A DNA stretch of 64,000 nucleotides from an uncultured Ruminococcus sp. (GTDB lineage: Bacteria; Bacillota; Clostridia; Oscillospirales; Ruminococcaceae). The number at the start of each line of letters is the position of its first letter. The first letter of the stretch is position 1. A program made the position numbers and the translations under genes. Positions 6,725 to 16,407 of this stretch are shown here, piece by piece. Below the pieces are notes generated by a model. That model searched no databases and had not been told where the DNA came from. It saw only the letters and a program-made list of their open reading frames with translations. The stretch is from contig CANQVK010000010.1 in the NCBI GenBank assembly GCA_947627275.1, positions 23,611 to 87,610 of the forward strand, read 5' to 3'.

Positions 6725-9700
6725 TTACTGAATATCGGCAACGTCCTCCTGAAAATCCACCTGCTCCATTTTAAGTAGCTTGGAAATGCCGTCCTCCTGC
6801 ATTGTAACGCCGTATAGGACGTTTGCCTCCTCCATTGCGCTGCGTCTGTGAGTAACAAGAACGAACTGCGTGGTATCAGTAAAATTTTTAAGATACTGAG
6901 CATACTTTCTGACGTTCACCTCATCGAGAGCCGCATCTATCTCGTCCAATATACAGAACGGAGCTGGACGAAGCTTCAAAATGGCAAAATATATGGCAAT
7001 AGCCACAAAGGACTGCTCTCCTCCCGAAAGAGAAATAAGATTCTTTATCACCTTTCCGGGCGGCGCAACGCTTATCTCGATGCCCGATTCAAGGACGTTT
7101 TCGGGATCGGTGAGGATAAGCTCCGCCTTTCCTCCGCCGAAAAGTTCAACAAATATTTCCTTGAAATTTGAATTTATCACACGGAAGCTTTCCTCGAAAA
7201 TACGGCACATTTCCTCAGTGAGATCGGAAATTATCTTTTCAAGCTCACGCTTTGAATTCTGAACGTCCGCAAGCTGCGCCGACATAAATTCGTAACGTTC
7301 CGAAACTTCCCTGTACTCCTCAACAGCGTCCACATTCACGCTGCCCAAAGCGCGTATCTTATTCTTGACAGACGTAAGCTCTGCCTGTGAGGCGGCTATA
7401 TCGTCTGTTTTTTCGGCATTTTTCAGCGCTTCGGAGTAGGTCATTTCGTAAACGTCCATAAGCTGACGGATAATGCTGTCCGAATCGCGTTCAGCCGCCT
7501 CCCGCCGTTCTTCAAGGCGCGTTATATCTCCCGAAAGCTTTTCCTTTGCCTCGTTGAGCTGCTTCATACCCTTCTGTATTTCGCTCGCAAGACGGTTCTG
7601 CTCGGTGTGGACGTTCTGATAACGCTGTATCTCCGCCGAATAACGCTCCGCATTTCTGCCCGTATTTTCAAGCTCGGCACTTAACCTTTCAATTTCCTTC
7701 TGCTTTTCGGCAATTATCCTTTTCTGCCTTTCGATTTCGTCCTCGAAACGGCTGCTGCCGCTGTTAAGAAGTTCTATTTCGGACTTAATTCGCTCAATAT
7801 CCGAATTCCGTGCCTGAATATCCTTTGAAAGCTCCATATCGCGTATTTTAAGCTGTGACAGTTTTTCCGAAAGCTCCGCACGTTCAAGCCTCAGCTTTTC
7901 ACGGCTGTTCTGTCCCTCGGCAAGCTTTTTTTCCGCACTTTTTATCTGTTCTTCCAAAGCCTCCGCTTCTTTTCGTGCGTTGGATTCCGCTTCTTTTGCC
8001 GCTGAAATACGGTTTTCAAACTCAGTCTGCTGACGGTCGGAGTTTTCTGCGCTTGCCCTCAGCTGCTCGACAAGAGCGTTAAGGCTCGTCAGCTCGGCGT
8101 TTATCCGTATCTGAGCCGCCTCGCCCTCGGAAATCTCCGATTTTACGGATTCCCTGTCATATCTGAGTTTTTCCGATTCCGCACGGAGCTTTTCCATTTT
8201 TACATTAAGCTCCTCACGCTGCGCTGTGAGACGGGTTATTTCAGCGTCCAGTCCGTCTATCTCGTTTTTTCGGGTAATAACGCCTGCCGATTTCTGAGCC
8301 GAACCGCCCGTAAACGAACCGCCCGCATTTACGACCTGTCCGTCGAGGGTCACTATGCGGAACTTATATCCGTACCTTTTGGCTATATTTGCGGCGGAAT
8401 CAATATCCTCCGCAATTACGATACGTCCAAGGAGCGAAGCGATTATGCCGCTGAATTTTTTGTCGTAGGAGACTATTTCGCTTGCCTTGGCAACATATCC
8501 CGCACAGCTTTCAAGACCGTTTTCACGCAGTTCATAGCCCTTTACCGAAGTTATTGGCAGAAAAGTCGCGCGTCCGCCGTGCTGTTCCTTCAAAAATCTT
8601 ATGCCTCGTTTTGCGGAATCCTCATTTTCAACGATGATATTCTGAATAGAACCGCCCAGAGCCGTTTCAACAGCAAGGGCGTATTTTCCCTCAACGCCGA
8701 TATTCTGAGCTACAGTACCGTATATTCCGTTGAGCCTGCCCTGTTTTGACGCTTTCAGGATCTGCTTTACGCTGCCTGCAAAGCCCTCCATGCTGTTTTC
8801 AAGGTCAATGAGTATCTTTCGTCTCTGCTGACAGTTTTTCAATTCGTACAGAGCTTTCTCAAAGCTGCTCTTAGCCTGTTCAAAGCCGTCCTTTCGTGAA
8901 CTGTAGAGCCGTTCAAGACCGCCGAGCTTATTTTTAAGTTCAGCCGATCTTTTTACATGCTTATCAAGCTCGGCATTATTTTTTTCAATTTTTTCTTTGT
9001 ATCCGCTGACCGCTGTTTCAATATCGTTCGTACTTTCAAGCAGCTCTTGCAGACGTTTTTCATCGTCCGAAGCCTGCTGTTTTGCGGCTTCTGCGGCGAA
9101 ATTCAGTTCGCTCCGCCTGATATAGAGATCGTTTATCTCGCTGCCCGCCTTATCAACGGAATCCCCGAGCTGAGAATTTTTTTCCTCCGCCGCCTTAAAT
9201 TCCTTTTCAACGGCAACGATCTCCTCCAACAGCTCGGATCTCTGCTGTTCCAATAAAGCAATCTTCTTCTCGGTTTCCTTTATACGAAGCTGTAGGTCGC
9301 GCCTTGTTTCCTCGGAATCCTCCATGCTTCTTTTAGCCTTGCGGATAGCCTCGGCGCAATGATTAATATCGTTCTCAAATACGGCAATATCGGACTTTTT
9401 CTGTGAGGACTCCTGCTCCTCCTCCAGCATTTTCCGCCTTAGCTCATCTGATCTTGCGGTGCATCTCTGCATCTCCTGATAGCTGCTCTGAAGCTTTTCT
9501 TCCTCCCGTGCGATGTCGTTTTCGGTGTTTTCGTATTCCCCTCGGCTGAGAAGTATTTTCTCGTCAAGCTTATCGAGCTTTTCCTTCAATTCGTCAAGAC
9601 GTGTTATCCATACGGAAAGCTCCAGTCGCTTTCTTTCCTCCGCAAGCTTTATAAATTTCTGCGCCTTTTCGGACTGTATTCTCAGCGGTTCGACACGGCT

Positions 9701-10297
9701 TTCCAGCTCGGACAAAATATCCGAAAGTCTGAGCAGATTCTCCTGCGCCGATGTAAGTCTGCGCTCGGCTTCAAGCTTTTTGTAGCGGAATTTCGATATA
9801 CCTGCCGCTTCCTCGAAAATATCGCGGCGCTCGCTGCTTTTTGCGCCGACTATCTCGGCGATACGTCCCTGACCGATGATCGAATAACCGTCACGTCCAA
9901 GACCCGTATCCATGAAAAGCTCGTTGATGTCCTTAAGACGGCATCCTTTGCCGTTTATCATATATTCGCTCTCTCCGCTTCGGTAAAGCTTTCGCGTAAC
10001 GGCTACCTCATCGCCCATATCGGAGAGCGTATTGTCGGAATTGTCGATATTCAGCGTAACAGCGGCAAATCCCATAGGCTTTCTCGCAACAGTACCGGAA
10101 AAAATAACGTCCTCCATTTTGTTGCCTCGGAGCGTCTTTGTTGACTGTTCTCCGAGTACCCAGCGAACCGAATCGCCGATATTACTTTTTCCGCTGCCGT
10201 TGGGGCCTACCACCGCCGTCAAGCCTTTGTCAAAGGTAAGGCTTATTTTGTCGGGAAAGGACTTAAAGCCCTGTATTTCCAATGATTTAAGGTACAT
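6725..10297 (-). CDS. smc: Chromosome partition protein SMC
   Basis: SMC dimers with ScpA and ScpB compact and segregate the chromosome. The 1190-residue protein has the full plan: N-terminal ATPase half with GPNGSGKS (residues 31-38) and a QGRIAEIV loop, coiled coil, hinge at about 510-665, returning coiled coil, and C-terminal half with the LSGGEQ signature near 1095 and the Walker B FCILDEIDAAL. The coding region lies downstream of the radical SAM gene with a four-base gap and upstream of ftsY, giving the classic rnc-smc-ftsY order. The palindrome array in the smc-ftsY gap may attenuate read-through. Confidence 0.97.
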   Translation of the reverse strand: MYLKSLEIQGFKSFPDKISLTFDKGLTAVVGPNGSGKSNIGDSVRWVLGEQSTKTLRGNKMEDVIFSGTVARKPMGFAAVTLNIDNSDNTLSDMGDEVAVTRKLYRSGESEYMINGKGCRLKDINELFMDTGLGRDGYSIIGQGRIAEIVGAKSSERRDIFEEAAGISKFRYKKLEAERRLTSAQENLLRLSDILSELESRVEPLRIQSEKAQKFIKLAEERKRLELSVWITRLDELKEKLDKLDEKILLSRGEYENTENDIAREEEKLQSSYQEMQRCTARSDELRRKMLEEEQESSQKKSDIAVFENDINHCAEAIRKAKRSMEDSEETRRDLQLRIKETEKKIALLEQQRSELLEEIVAVEKEFKAAEEKNSQLGDSVDKAGSEINDLYIRRSELNFAAEAAKQQASDDEKRLQELLESTNDIETAVSGYKEKIEKNNAELDKHVKRSAELKNKLGGLERLYSSRKDGFEQAKSSFEKALYELKNCQQRRKILIDLENSMEGFAGSVKQILKASKQGRLNGIYGTVAQNIGVEGKYALAVETALGGSIQNIIVENEDSAKRGIRFLKEQHGGRATFLPITSVKGYELRENGLESCAGYVAKASEIVSYDKKFSGIIASLLGRIVIAEDIDSAANIAKRYGYKFRIVTLDGQVVNAGGSFTGGSAQKSAGVITRKNEIDGLDAEITRLTAQREELNVKMEKLRAESEKLRYDRESVKSEISEGEAAQIRINAELTSLNALVEQLRASAENSDRQQTEFENRISAAKEAESNARKEAEALEEQIKSAEKKLAEGQNSREKLRLERAELSEKLSQLKIRDMELSKDIQARNSDIERIKSEIELLNSGSSRFEDEIERQKRIIAEKQKEIERLSAELENTGRNAERYSAEIQRYQNVHTEQNRLASEIQKGMKQLNEAKEKLSGDITRLEERREAAERDSDSIIRQLMDVYEMTYSEALKNAEKTDDIAASQAELTSVKNKIRALGSVNVDAVEEYREVSERYEFMSAQLADVQNSKRELEKIISDLTEEMCRIFEESFRVINSNFKEIFVELFGGGKAELILTDPENVLESGIEISVAPPGKVIKNLISLSGGEQSFVAIAIYFAILKLRPAPFCILDEIDAALDEVNVRKYAQYLKNFTDTTQFVLVTHRRSAMEEANVLYGVTMQEDGISKLLKMEQVDFQEDVADIQ

Positions 10298-10301
10298 CCG
10301 T

Positions 10302-11303
10302 TCACCTCCTCAGCTTGACCTTATACGGCGGAATATCATTGTTTCCTTTAACGGTCACATCGTATCCCCGTTCCTTGAAAAATTCGATATTTGCTCTTTT
10401 TTGTCCGACCGCCTTGCTCAGGCATTTGCCGTTCACCTCAAATACGGCAACTCCGCTGTCATAAGGGAAATCGCATCTGAGCTTATGCGTCATTTCTTCC
10501 CGATATATCATCATTTCGCAAATCTCACGGAAGGCGGGGTGATAATATCCGGCAAGCATATCTTTTTCAACAAATTCGCTTGCATGAAGTCCGCATTTTA
10601 TCACTCTTATTCCGTTTTCCTCAAATAATACGATGAGCTTTGCGCAGAATGCAGCCATTTCGTCAAAGGAGGTCATTTCATAAACGCCCTTTTCATAAAG
10701 CTCTCCGAGACGAGTTCCTTTAAGAACGACTACAGGATATATCCTGACCGTATCGGGGTGCAGACCGACCATATGCTGTGCCGTGTCCATATCCTTGATC
10801 AGACTGCTTTTATACAGTCCTGTCATCATCTGCAAACCCAGCTCAAAACCGTACTCCCTTATCAGAACGCATGCCTCCGCTACCTGAGCAGCATTGTGAC
10901 CTCGTTCATTTGCTTCAAGCACCTCGTCGCACATGGACTGCGCACCCAGCTCAATTGCCGTAACACCGTATTTTTTCAGTATATCAAGGACTTCACGATC
11001 AATGCAGTCGGGACGTGTGGAGATCCGTATACCCTTGAATTTCCCCTCACCCGTAAATTCATGAGCCGTTTCGAGAAGCTCCGTCATATATCCTCGGGGG
11101 ATCGCCGTAAAGCTGCCGCCGAAAAAAGCTATTTCCGTGTTTTCGGGGGACTTCGCCTCCCCGAGAGCTTTCTCGCAGACTGCCCTTACATCGTCCGCAG
11201 ACGGCGCATGCTGAGTTCCGCTTATAGTCCTCTGGTCGCAGAAGCTGCATCTGTGCGGACAGCCGATATGAGGGATAAAAACAGAAATATTCGCATGCTT
11301 CAT
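10302..11303 (-). CDS. Radical SAM protein of unknown substrate (between rnc and smc)
   Basis: The 333-residue protein has the radical SAM iron-sulfur motif C-x3-C-x2-C at residues 15, 19 and 22 (GCPHRCSFC), then FFGGSFTAIPR, RISTRPDCID and an ELGAQSMCDEVL strand typical of the Elp3-like/YhcC branch of radical SAM enzymes. The C-terminal part (GYYHPAFREICE and following) resembles uncharacterised relatives found next to rnc or smc in Clostridia. It should bind a 4Fe-4S cluster and SAM; the substrate is unknown, with tRNA modification a guess from the Elp3 resemblance. Its start overlaps the rnc stop as ATGA. Confidence 0.85.
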   Translation of the reverse strand: MKHANISVFIPHIGCPHRCSFCDQRTISGTQHAPSADDVRAVCEKALGEAKSPENTEIAFFGGSFTAIPRGYMTELLETAHEFTGEGKFKGIRISTRPDCIDREVLDILKKYGVTAIELGAQSMCDEVLEANERGHNAAQVAEACVLIREYGFELGLQMMTGLYKSSLIKDMDTAQHMVGLHPDTVRIYPVVVLKGTRLGELYEKGVYEMTSFDEMAAFCAKLIVLFEENGIRVIKCGLHASEFVEKDMLAGYYHPAFREICEMMIYREEMTHKLRCDFPYDSGVAVFEVNGKCLSKAVGQKRANIEFFKERGYDVTVKGNNDIPPYKVKLRR

Positions 11304-12004
11304 AGGCTTGTATTGTAACCCATAAGTTCAAGGGCTTCCTTCGCCGCAAGCTGCTCCGCATCCTTTTTGCTTCTTCCCCTGCCCTTGCCGATGACCTGAG
11401 AATTAAGCATTACTTCGACTACAAAACGCTTATTATGGTCAGGTCCTTCTTCACCGATAAGGACGTATTCCACCTTTTCCTCGGGATTCTTCTGAACTAC
11501 CTCCTGAAGGACTGTTTTAAAGTCGCCGAAAGCCATTTTTGCGCCGTGAACAAGGTCGTTGGGGATAAAATGCAGGATATGCTTTCTTGCCGCTTCAATT
11601 CCGCCGTCGAGGTATACGGCGGCAATAACTGCCTCGAATGCGTCTGCAAGAATGGAGGGCCTTTCACGTCCGCCCGTATTTTCCTCGCCCTTGCCGAGAA
11701 GAATGTACTCGCCCAGACGAATACGCTGAGCAAATACGTGCAGGCTCTTTTCGCATACAAGAGACGCCCGAAGCTTCGTCAGGTCGCCCTCTGCAACGGA
11801 ATGCAGATGCTTGTAAAGATAGTCCGAAACTACCACGGAAAGCACGCTGTCGCCCAGAAATTCCAGTCTTTCGTTGCTGCCGCCGGGATTTTTCGTCTCA
11901 TTTGCGTAGGAGGAATGGGACAGCGCATTTATCAGCAGCTTTCTGTCCCTGAATTTATAACCGATAAGTTCTTCAAATCCTGAAATATTTTCAATATCAT
12001 TCAT
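11300..12004 (-). CDS. rnc: Ribonuclease III
   Basis: Cleaves double-stranded RNA in rRNA and mRNA processing. The protein of 234 residues has the catalytic signature NERLEFLGDSVLSVVVSDYL, the second acidic cluster LADAFEAVIAAVYLDGG, and a C-terminal double-stranded RNA-binding domain with GKGRGRSKKDAEQLAAKEAL. Two ATGs (12010 and 12004) are possible; AAAGGA is three bases from the first and nine from the second, so I list the second. It overlaps the end of plsX by eight bases. Confidence 0.96.
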   Translation of the reverse strand: MNDIENISGFEELIGYKFRDRKLLINALSHSSYANETKNPGGSNERLEFLGDSVLSVVVSDYLYKHLHSVAEGDLTKLRASLVCEKSLHVFAQRIRLGEYILLGKGEENTGGRERPSILADAFEAVIAAVYLDGGIEAARKHILHFIPNDLVHGAKMAFGDFKTVLQEVVQKNPEEKVEYVLIGEEGPDHNKRFVVEVMLNSQVIGKGRGRSKKDAEQLAAKEALELMGYNTSL

Positions 12005-13010
12005 TATCATCGTTCCTTTGGGAATTTACGTATTTTTCGATAGATTCGATCACTCTGCCGTCAACGCATTTCTGCGCCTGTCTCACGGCATTGAAAAACG
12101 CCTTTGCATCGGAGCTTCCGTGAGCTTTGATAACAGGCTTTTTCACGCCCATAAGAGCCGAGCCGCCTGTCTCTCTGTAATCCATCTGCTTTTTGAGAAG
12201 CTTTATTTTATTGAGTGAGAACACAGCGCCGACCGCACCTATGCCCGAGAATATCCACTTCATTTTTCTTGAGAAAAACGAACCCATACCCTCGTAAAGC
12301 TTAAGCGTGATATTGCCCGTAAAGCCGTCCGTTACGACCACATGGCAGTCGCCCTTCGGCAAAGCTCTCGCCTCGATATTTCCAACAAAGTTCAGTCCCG
12401 AACTTTTAAGGAGCTTATACGTTTCAAGCTCAAGCTCTCTGCCCTTGGAATCCTCCGCGCCTATGTTGAGAAGTCCCACCTTTGGAGACTTTATCCCCAT
12501 GACCTTCTCCATATATGCGCTTCCCATGACCGCAAACTGCAAAAGCATTTCGGGGCGGCATTCCGTATTTGCGCCTGCGTCAATAAGAATAAAGCACCCA
12601 TTATCTGTCGGCAGCATGGGAGCCGGCGCAACACGTTTTATGCCCTTGATACGCTTCACGATAAATGTCGCACCCATTACCAGCGCGCCCGTACTTCCCG
12701 CAGAAACAAAGGCGTCGCCCTTATTCTCGGCAAGGAGCCGCATTCCCAGCGCCATAGAAGTATTCTTCCCCGATTTTATTATTTCCGACGGTTCCGAGTG
12801 AATATCAAAGACCTCGTCGGTATGTACTATCTCCATACCGTCAAGGCTCAGTCCGTTATCGGCGGCGCACTTTTTTATCTTCTTTTCGCTCCCCGTGAGG
12901 ATTATCTTTATCCCAAGCTCCTTGACCGCTCTCTCACAGCCTTTTATAACTTCAAGGGGAGCATTGTCGCCCCCAAAAGCGTCAACTATAATTTTTTCCA
13001 ATTCTTTCAA
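11997..13010 (-). CDS. plsX: Phosphate acyltransferase PlsX
   Basis: Makes acyl-phosphate from acyl-ACP, the donor for the first acylation of glycerol-3-phosphate in phospholipid synthesis. The 337-residue protein starts with the family pattern VDAFGGDNAPLEVIKG and contains AFVSAGSTGALVMGATFIVKR, LIDAGANTECRPEMLLQFA, VVVTDGFTGNITLKLYEG and GSALMGVKKPVIKAHGSS, all typical of PlsX. It overlaps the end of trmFO by 29 bases. acpP, often next to plsX, is not here. Confidence 0.96.
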   Translation of the reverse strand: MKELEKIIVDAFGGDNAPLEVIKGCERAVKELGIKIILTGSEKKIKKCAADNGLSLDGMEIVHTDEVFDIHSEPSEIIKSGKNTSMALGMRLLAENKGDAFVSAGSTGALVMGATFIVKRIKGIKRVAPAPMLPTDNGCFILIDAGANTECRPEMLLQFAVMGSAYMEKVMGIKSPKVGLLNIGAEDSKGRELELETYKLLKSSGLNFVGNIEARALPKGDCHVVVTDGFTGNITLKLYEGMGSFFSRKMKWIFSGIGAVGAVFSLNKIKLLKKQMDYRETGGSALMGVKKPVIKAHGSSDAKAFFNAVRQAQKCVDGRVIESIEKYVNSQRNDDNE

Positions 13011-14307
13011 GCTCCCCTTTCAAAGCAGCCACGGCACGGTTTGCATATGCGCCGTATTTTTCCTTTTTATCACGTATTCTTACGCCAATATCGGGCAGTA
13101 TTCCCATGTTCGCACCCATAGGCTGAAATTTGCCGCTGTTGAAGCTGTCGCTTATATAGGCGGTCAACGCTCCTGTCATAGTCTCACGGGGCAGGCGCAG
13201 GGGTTCGAGTCCGAGTATGCTCCTTGCCGCCGCCGTACCTGCAATAATACCGCTTGCGGCGGACTCCATATATCCCTCGACTCCCGTTATCTGTCCTGCA
13301 AAATAAATGTTTTTATTATTTCTCATGGAAAAATCGGCATTCAACAGTTCGGGACTGTTTATGAAGGTGTTTCTGTGCATAACGCCGTACCGCATAAATT
13401 CAGCGTTTTCAAGCCCCGGTATCATGGAGAAAACACGCTTCTGCTCGCCGAATTTCAGATTCGTCTGAAAGCCCACAAGGTTGAACAGCGTAGCCTCTTT
13501 GTTCTCACGTCTGAGCTGAACGACGGCATACGGACGCTTTCCTGTACGTATATCTGTTATCCCAACGGGCTTCATAGGGCCGAAACGCATGGTGTCCTCT
13601 CCCCTCGACGCAAGCGACTCGATAGGCATACAGCCCTCGTAAACGCTGAAAGGATGAGTTTCAAAATCCTTCAGCCGCACTCTTTCGGCATTCACAAGCT
13701 CCCGATAAAAAGCGGTATATTCATCTTTATTCATGGGACAGTTGATATAGTCCGCATCGCCTCTGCCATATCGTGAAGCAAAGAACACCTTCTCCTTGTC
13801 AAGGCTTTCATAAGTCACTATGGGAGCAGCCGCATCGTAAAAGCTCAGACCCTCGCCGCAAAGCTCTTTTATTACATCAGCCATTGCTCCGCCTGTAAGC
13901 GGCCCCGTGGCGATTATACATATCCCATCGGGCAGGCGGACGACTTCCTCCTCAACAGTCTCGATAAGCGGAGCTTCCCTGATTTTCGCCGTAACGCTGT
14001 CCGAAAACCTTTCCCGGTCTACGGCAAGCGCACCTCCTGCCTCTACGGAATTTTCCTTTGCGCACGGAACTGTCAGCGAGCCGAGCATTTCCATCTCCGT
14101 TTTCAGCAGACCTGCCGCCGATTCGAGCCTTGAAGCTTTCAGAGAATTGGAACAGACAAGCTCCGCAAAGCCATTGTACTTATGCGCAGGACTGAATTTT
14201 TTCGGCTTCATTTCATAAAGCCGAACGTTTATGCCGTACCTCGCCAAAGCCCACGCCGCTTCGCAGCCTGCAAGTCCTGCTCCGATAACATTAACGGTAA
14301 CGCTCAT
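12982..14307 (-). CDS. trmFO: Folate-dependent tRNA (uracil-54-C5) methyltransferase TrmFO
   Basis: Forms ribothymidine at position 54 of tRNA using methylenetetrahydrofolate and FAD. The 441-residue protein starts with the dinucleotide-binding motif VIGAGLAGCEAAWAL, followed by YEMKPKKFSPAHK and LVCSNSLKA, both diagnostic for TrmFO (formerly Gid). The FAGQITGVEGYMESAASG block near the C-terminus completes the FAD-binding fold. The start overlaps the topA stop as ATGA; dprA-topA-trmFO is a conserved Firmicute order. Confidence 0.96.
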   Translation of the reverse strand: MSVTVNVIGAGLAGCEAAWALARYGINVRLYEMKPKKFSPAHKYNGFAELVCSNSLKASRLESAAGLLKTEMEMLGSLTVPCAKENSVEAGGALAVDRERFSDSVTAKIREAPLIETVEEEVVRLPDGICIIATGPLTGGAMADVIKELCGEGLSFYDAAAPIVTYESLDKEKVFFASRYGRGDADYINCPMNKDEYTAFYRELVNAERVRLKDFETHPFSVYEGCMPIESLASRGEDTMRFGPMKPVGITDIRTGKRPYAVVQLRRENKEATLFNLVGFQTNLKFGEQKRVFSMIPGLENAEFMRYGVMHRNTFINSPELLNADFSMRNNKNIYFAGQITGVEGYMESAASGIIAGTAAARSILGLEPLRLPRETMTGALTAYISDSFNSGKFQPMGANMGILPDIGVRIRDKKEKYGAYANRAVAALKGELERIGKNYS

Positions 14308-16385
14308 TTTTTCAGCTCTCTTTCATAGTTGCAGCCGACGTTTTCACATATAAGCTTTCCTGATTTTCCGCCCTTGTTGAAAAGAGTTTTGCCGCACTCG
14401 GGGCATTTCTCAGCTGTCGGAACGTTCCATGTCATAAAGTCGCACTCGGGATAGCCCTCGCATCCGTAGAAGCTTCTGCCCCTTTTTGACTTTTTCAGAA
14501 GCATTTTTTTGCCGCATCTCGGGCAGCAGCCGTCCGATTCCGTAACAAGCTGCTTTGCGTTTTTGCATTCGGGGAAACCGGGGCAGGCAAGGAACTTTCC
14601 GTACCTGCCGTACTTTATGACCATATTTCTTCCGCAGTTTTCGCATATGATGTCAGTCTCCTCATTGGGGACTTTTACCCTCTTGCCCTCCATAGCCGTC
14701 TCTGCCTTTTCAAGGTCGGCGGCAAAGTCCTTATAAAACTCGTGAAGCGTTGTCACCCAGTCCTTGTCGCCTTTTTCCACCTCGTCAAGACTGCTTTCCA
14801 TGTCGGCGGTGAACTTAGCGTCCACGATCCCCTTGAAATGCTCTTTCATAAGCTCGGTTATGACTTCGCCGAGAGCTGTCGGCTTAAGTTGTTTTCCCTC
14901 ATGCTCAACGTACTGCCGAGCCATGATCGTCGAAATGGTAGGAGCGTATGTTGACGGTCTGCCAATTCCGTTTTCTTCCAGAGCCTTAATAAGTGAAGCT
15001 TCCGTATACCTCGGCGGCGGCTGAGTGAAATGCTGATTTCCGCTGATAGATCTCAGCTTCGGCTTATCTCCGACGGCAAGAGGGGGAAGCTCCTTTTTGG
15101 ACGACTCCTTGCCCTCCGCCGCCTCCTCGTAAAGAACCGTAAAGCCGTTGAACTTCACGGAGTAGCCCGAAGCGCGGAAAATACATCCGTTTGCCGAAAT
15201 GTCCGCAGACATGGTATCAAGCAGGGCGTTAGCCATCTGACTTGCGATAAACCTCGACCATACCAGCTCGTAAAGCTTGTACTGATCGCTTGTAAGGCTT
15301 GATTTTACACGGGCAGGCGTCAGGTCGGGCAGGGAGGGACGTATCGCCTCGTGAGCGTCCTGAGCGTTGCTTTTGGATTTGAACGTTCTGGGCTTATCGG
15401 GCAGATATTCCTTTCCGTAGACCGTCTCGATGTACTGAGCCGCAGCCGCCTTTGCCTCGTCCGATATACGCAGACTGTCCGTTCTCATGTAAGTGATAAG
15501 ACCTACTGCGCCGATACCCTCGATGTCAACGCCCTCGTAAAGCTCCTGAGCGGCTTTCATGGTGCGCTTTGAGGTAAAGCCAAGCTTTTTGGACGCCTCC
15601 TGCTGCATTGTGGAGGTGATAAACGGAGGAGCGGGCTGCTTTTTGGTAACGCGCTTTTTAACAGCCGTTACTTCGTATTCAGCGCCCTCGAGACGCTTAA
15701 GCAGATCGTCTGCCGCCGCCTGATCCGGGATTTCAAGCTTTTCTCCGTCCACTGACAAAAGAGCCGCGTCAAATACCTTTCTTGAACCCGGCGCAGTAAA
15801 TTTTGCGTCTATCGACCAGTATTCCTTCGGCACAAAGGCTCGTATCTCGTTTTCTCTGTCAACAACGATACTTACGGCAACGGTCTGGACACGTCCGGCG
15901 GAAAGTCCTCTCTTGACCTTTTTCCATAGGAACGGACTGAGCTTATATCCGACAAGGCGGTCGAGAATACGCCGTGCCTGCTGAGCGTTCACAAGGTCGA
16001 GGTCGATCTTGTGCGGATTGCTCATTCCGCTGTTTACGCCCGTTTTCGTGATCTCATTGAAAGCGACTCTTATATCATCGTTCAGATCGAGCTTAAGAAG
16101 CTGAGCGATATGCCATGAGATAGCTTCGCCCTCACGATCGGGGTCGGTAGCAAGGTAAACCTTTTCGCATTTCTTGGCACGTTTTTTCAGCTCCTTGATA
16201 ACGTCGCCCTTGCCTTTCATGTCGATATACTGGGGTTTGAAATCATCGTCCACATCAACGCCCAGCTTGGATTTCGGCAGATCCCGAATATGACCCATTG
16301 AAGCCACTACCTCGTACCCCTTGCCGAGATATTTCTGAATTGTCTTAGCCTTTGCAGGCGACTCAACTATAACTAAATTTGCCAT
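14304..16385 (-). CDS. topA: DNA topoisomerase I
   Basis: Relaxes negative supercoils by single-strand passage. The 693-residue type IA enzyme has an N-terminal Toprim domain (LVIVESPAKAKTIQKYLG, then LATDPDREGEAISWH), the active-site tyrosine in GLITYMRTDS near residue 300, and three C-terminal four-cysteine zinc ribbons (CENCGR..CPGFPEC, CPRCGK..CEGYPEC, CPECGK..CENVGC) over the last 130 residues. It is followed directly by trmFO and preceded by dprA with a 22-base gap. Confidence 0.97.
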   Translation of the reverse strand: MANLVIVESPAKAKTIQKYLGKGYEVVASMGHIRDLPKSKLGVDVDDDFKPQYIDMKGKGDVIKELKKRAKKCEKVYLATDPDREGEAISWHIAQLLKLDLNDDIRVAFNEITKTGVNSGMSNPHKIDLDLVNAQQARRILDRLVGYKLSPFLWKKVKRGLSAGRVQTVAVSIVVDRENEIRAFVPKEYWSIDAKFTAPGSRKVFDAALLSVDGEKLEIPDQAAADDLLKRLEGAEYEVTAVKKRVTKKQPAPPFITSTMQQEASKKLGFTSKRTMKAAQELYEGVDIEGIGAVGLITYMRTDSLRISDEAKAAAAQYIETVYGKEYLPDKPRTFKSKSNAQDAHEAIRPSLPDLTPARVKSSLTSDQYKLYELVWSRFIASQMANALLDTMSADISANGCIFRASGYSVKFNGFTVLYEEAAEGKESSKKELPPLAVGDKPKLRSISGNQHFTQPPPRYTEASLIKALEENGIGRPSTYAPTISTIMARQYVEHEGKQLKPTALGEVITELMKEHFKGIVDAKFTADMESSLDEVEKGDKDWVTTLHEFYKDFAADLEKAETAMEGKRVKVPNEETDIICENCGRNMVIKYGRYGKFLACPGFPECKNAKQLVTESDGCCPRCGKKMLLKKSKRGRSFYGCEGYPECDFMTWNVPTAEKCPECGKTLFNKGGKSGKLICENVGCNYERELKK

Positions 16386-16407
16386 TTGATAACCTCATAA
16401 TCTATAT

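Noticed and set aside
12342..13776. Plus-strand open frames of 259 and 293 codons opposite plsX and trmFO
   Set aside because: They lie wholly antisense to two clear genes, have no ribosome site and no family resemblance; long antisense frames are common where codon bias is strong.
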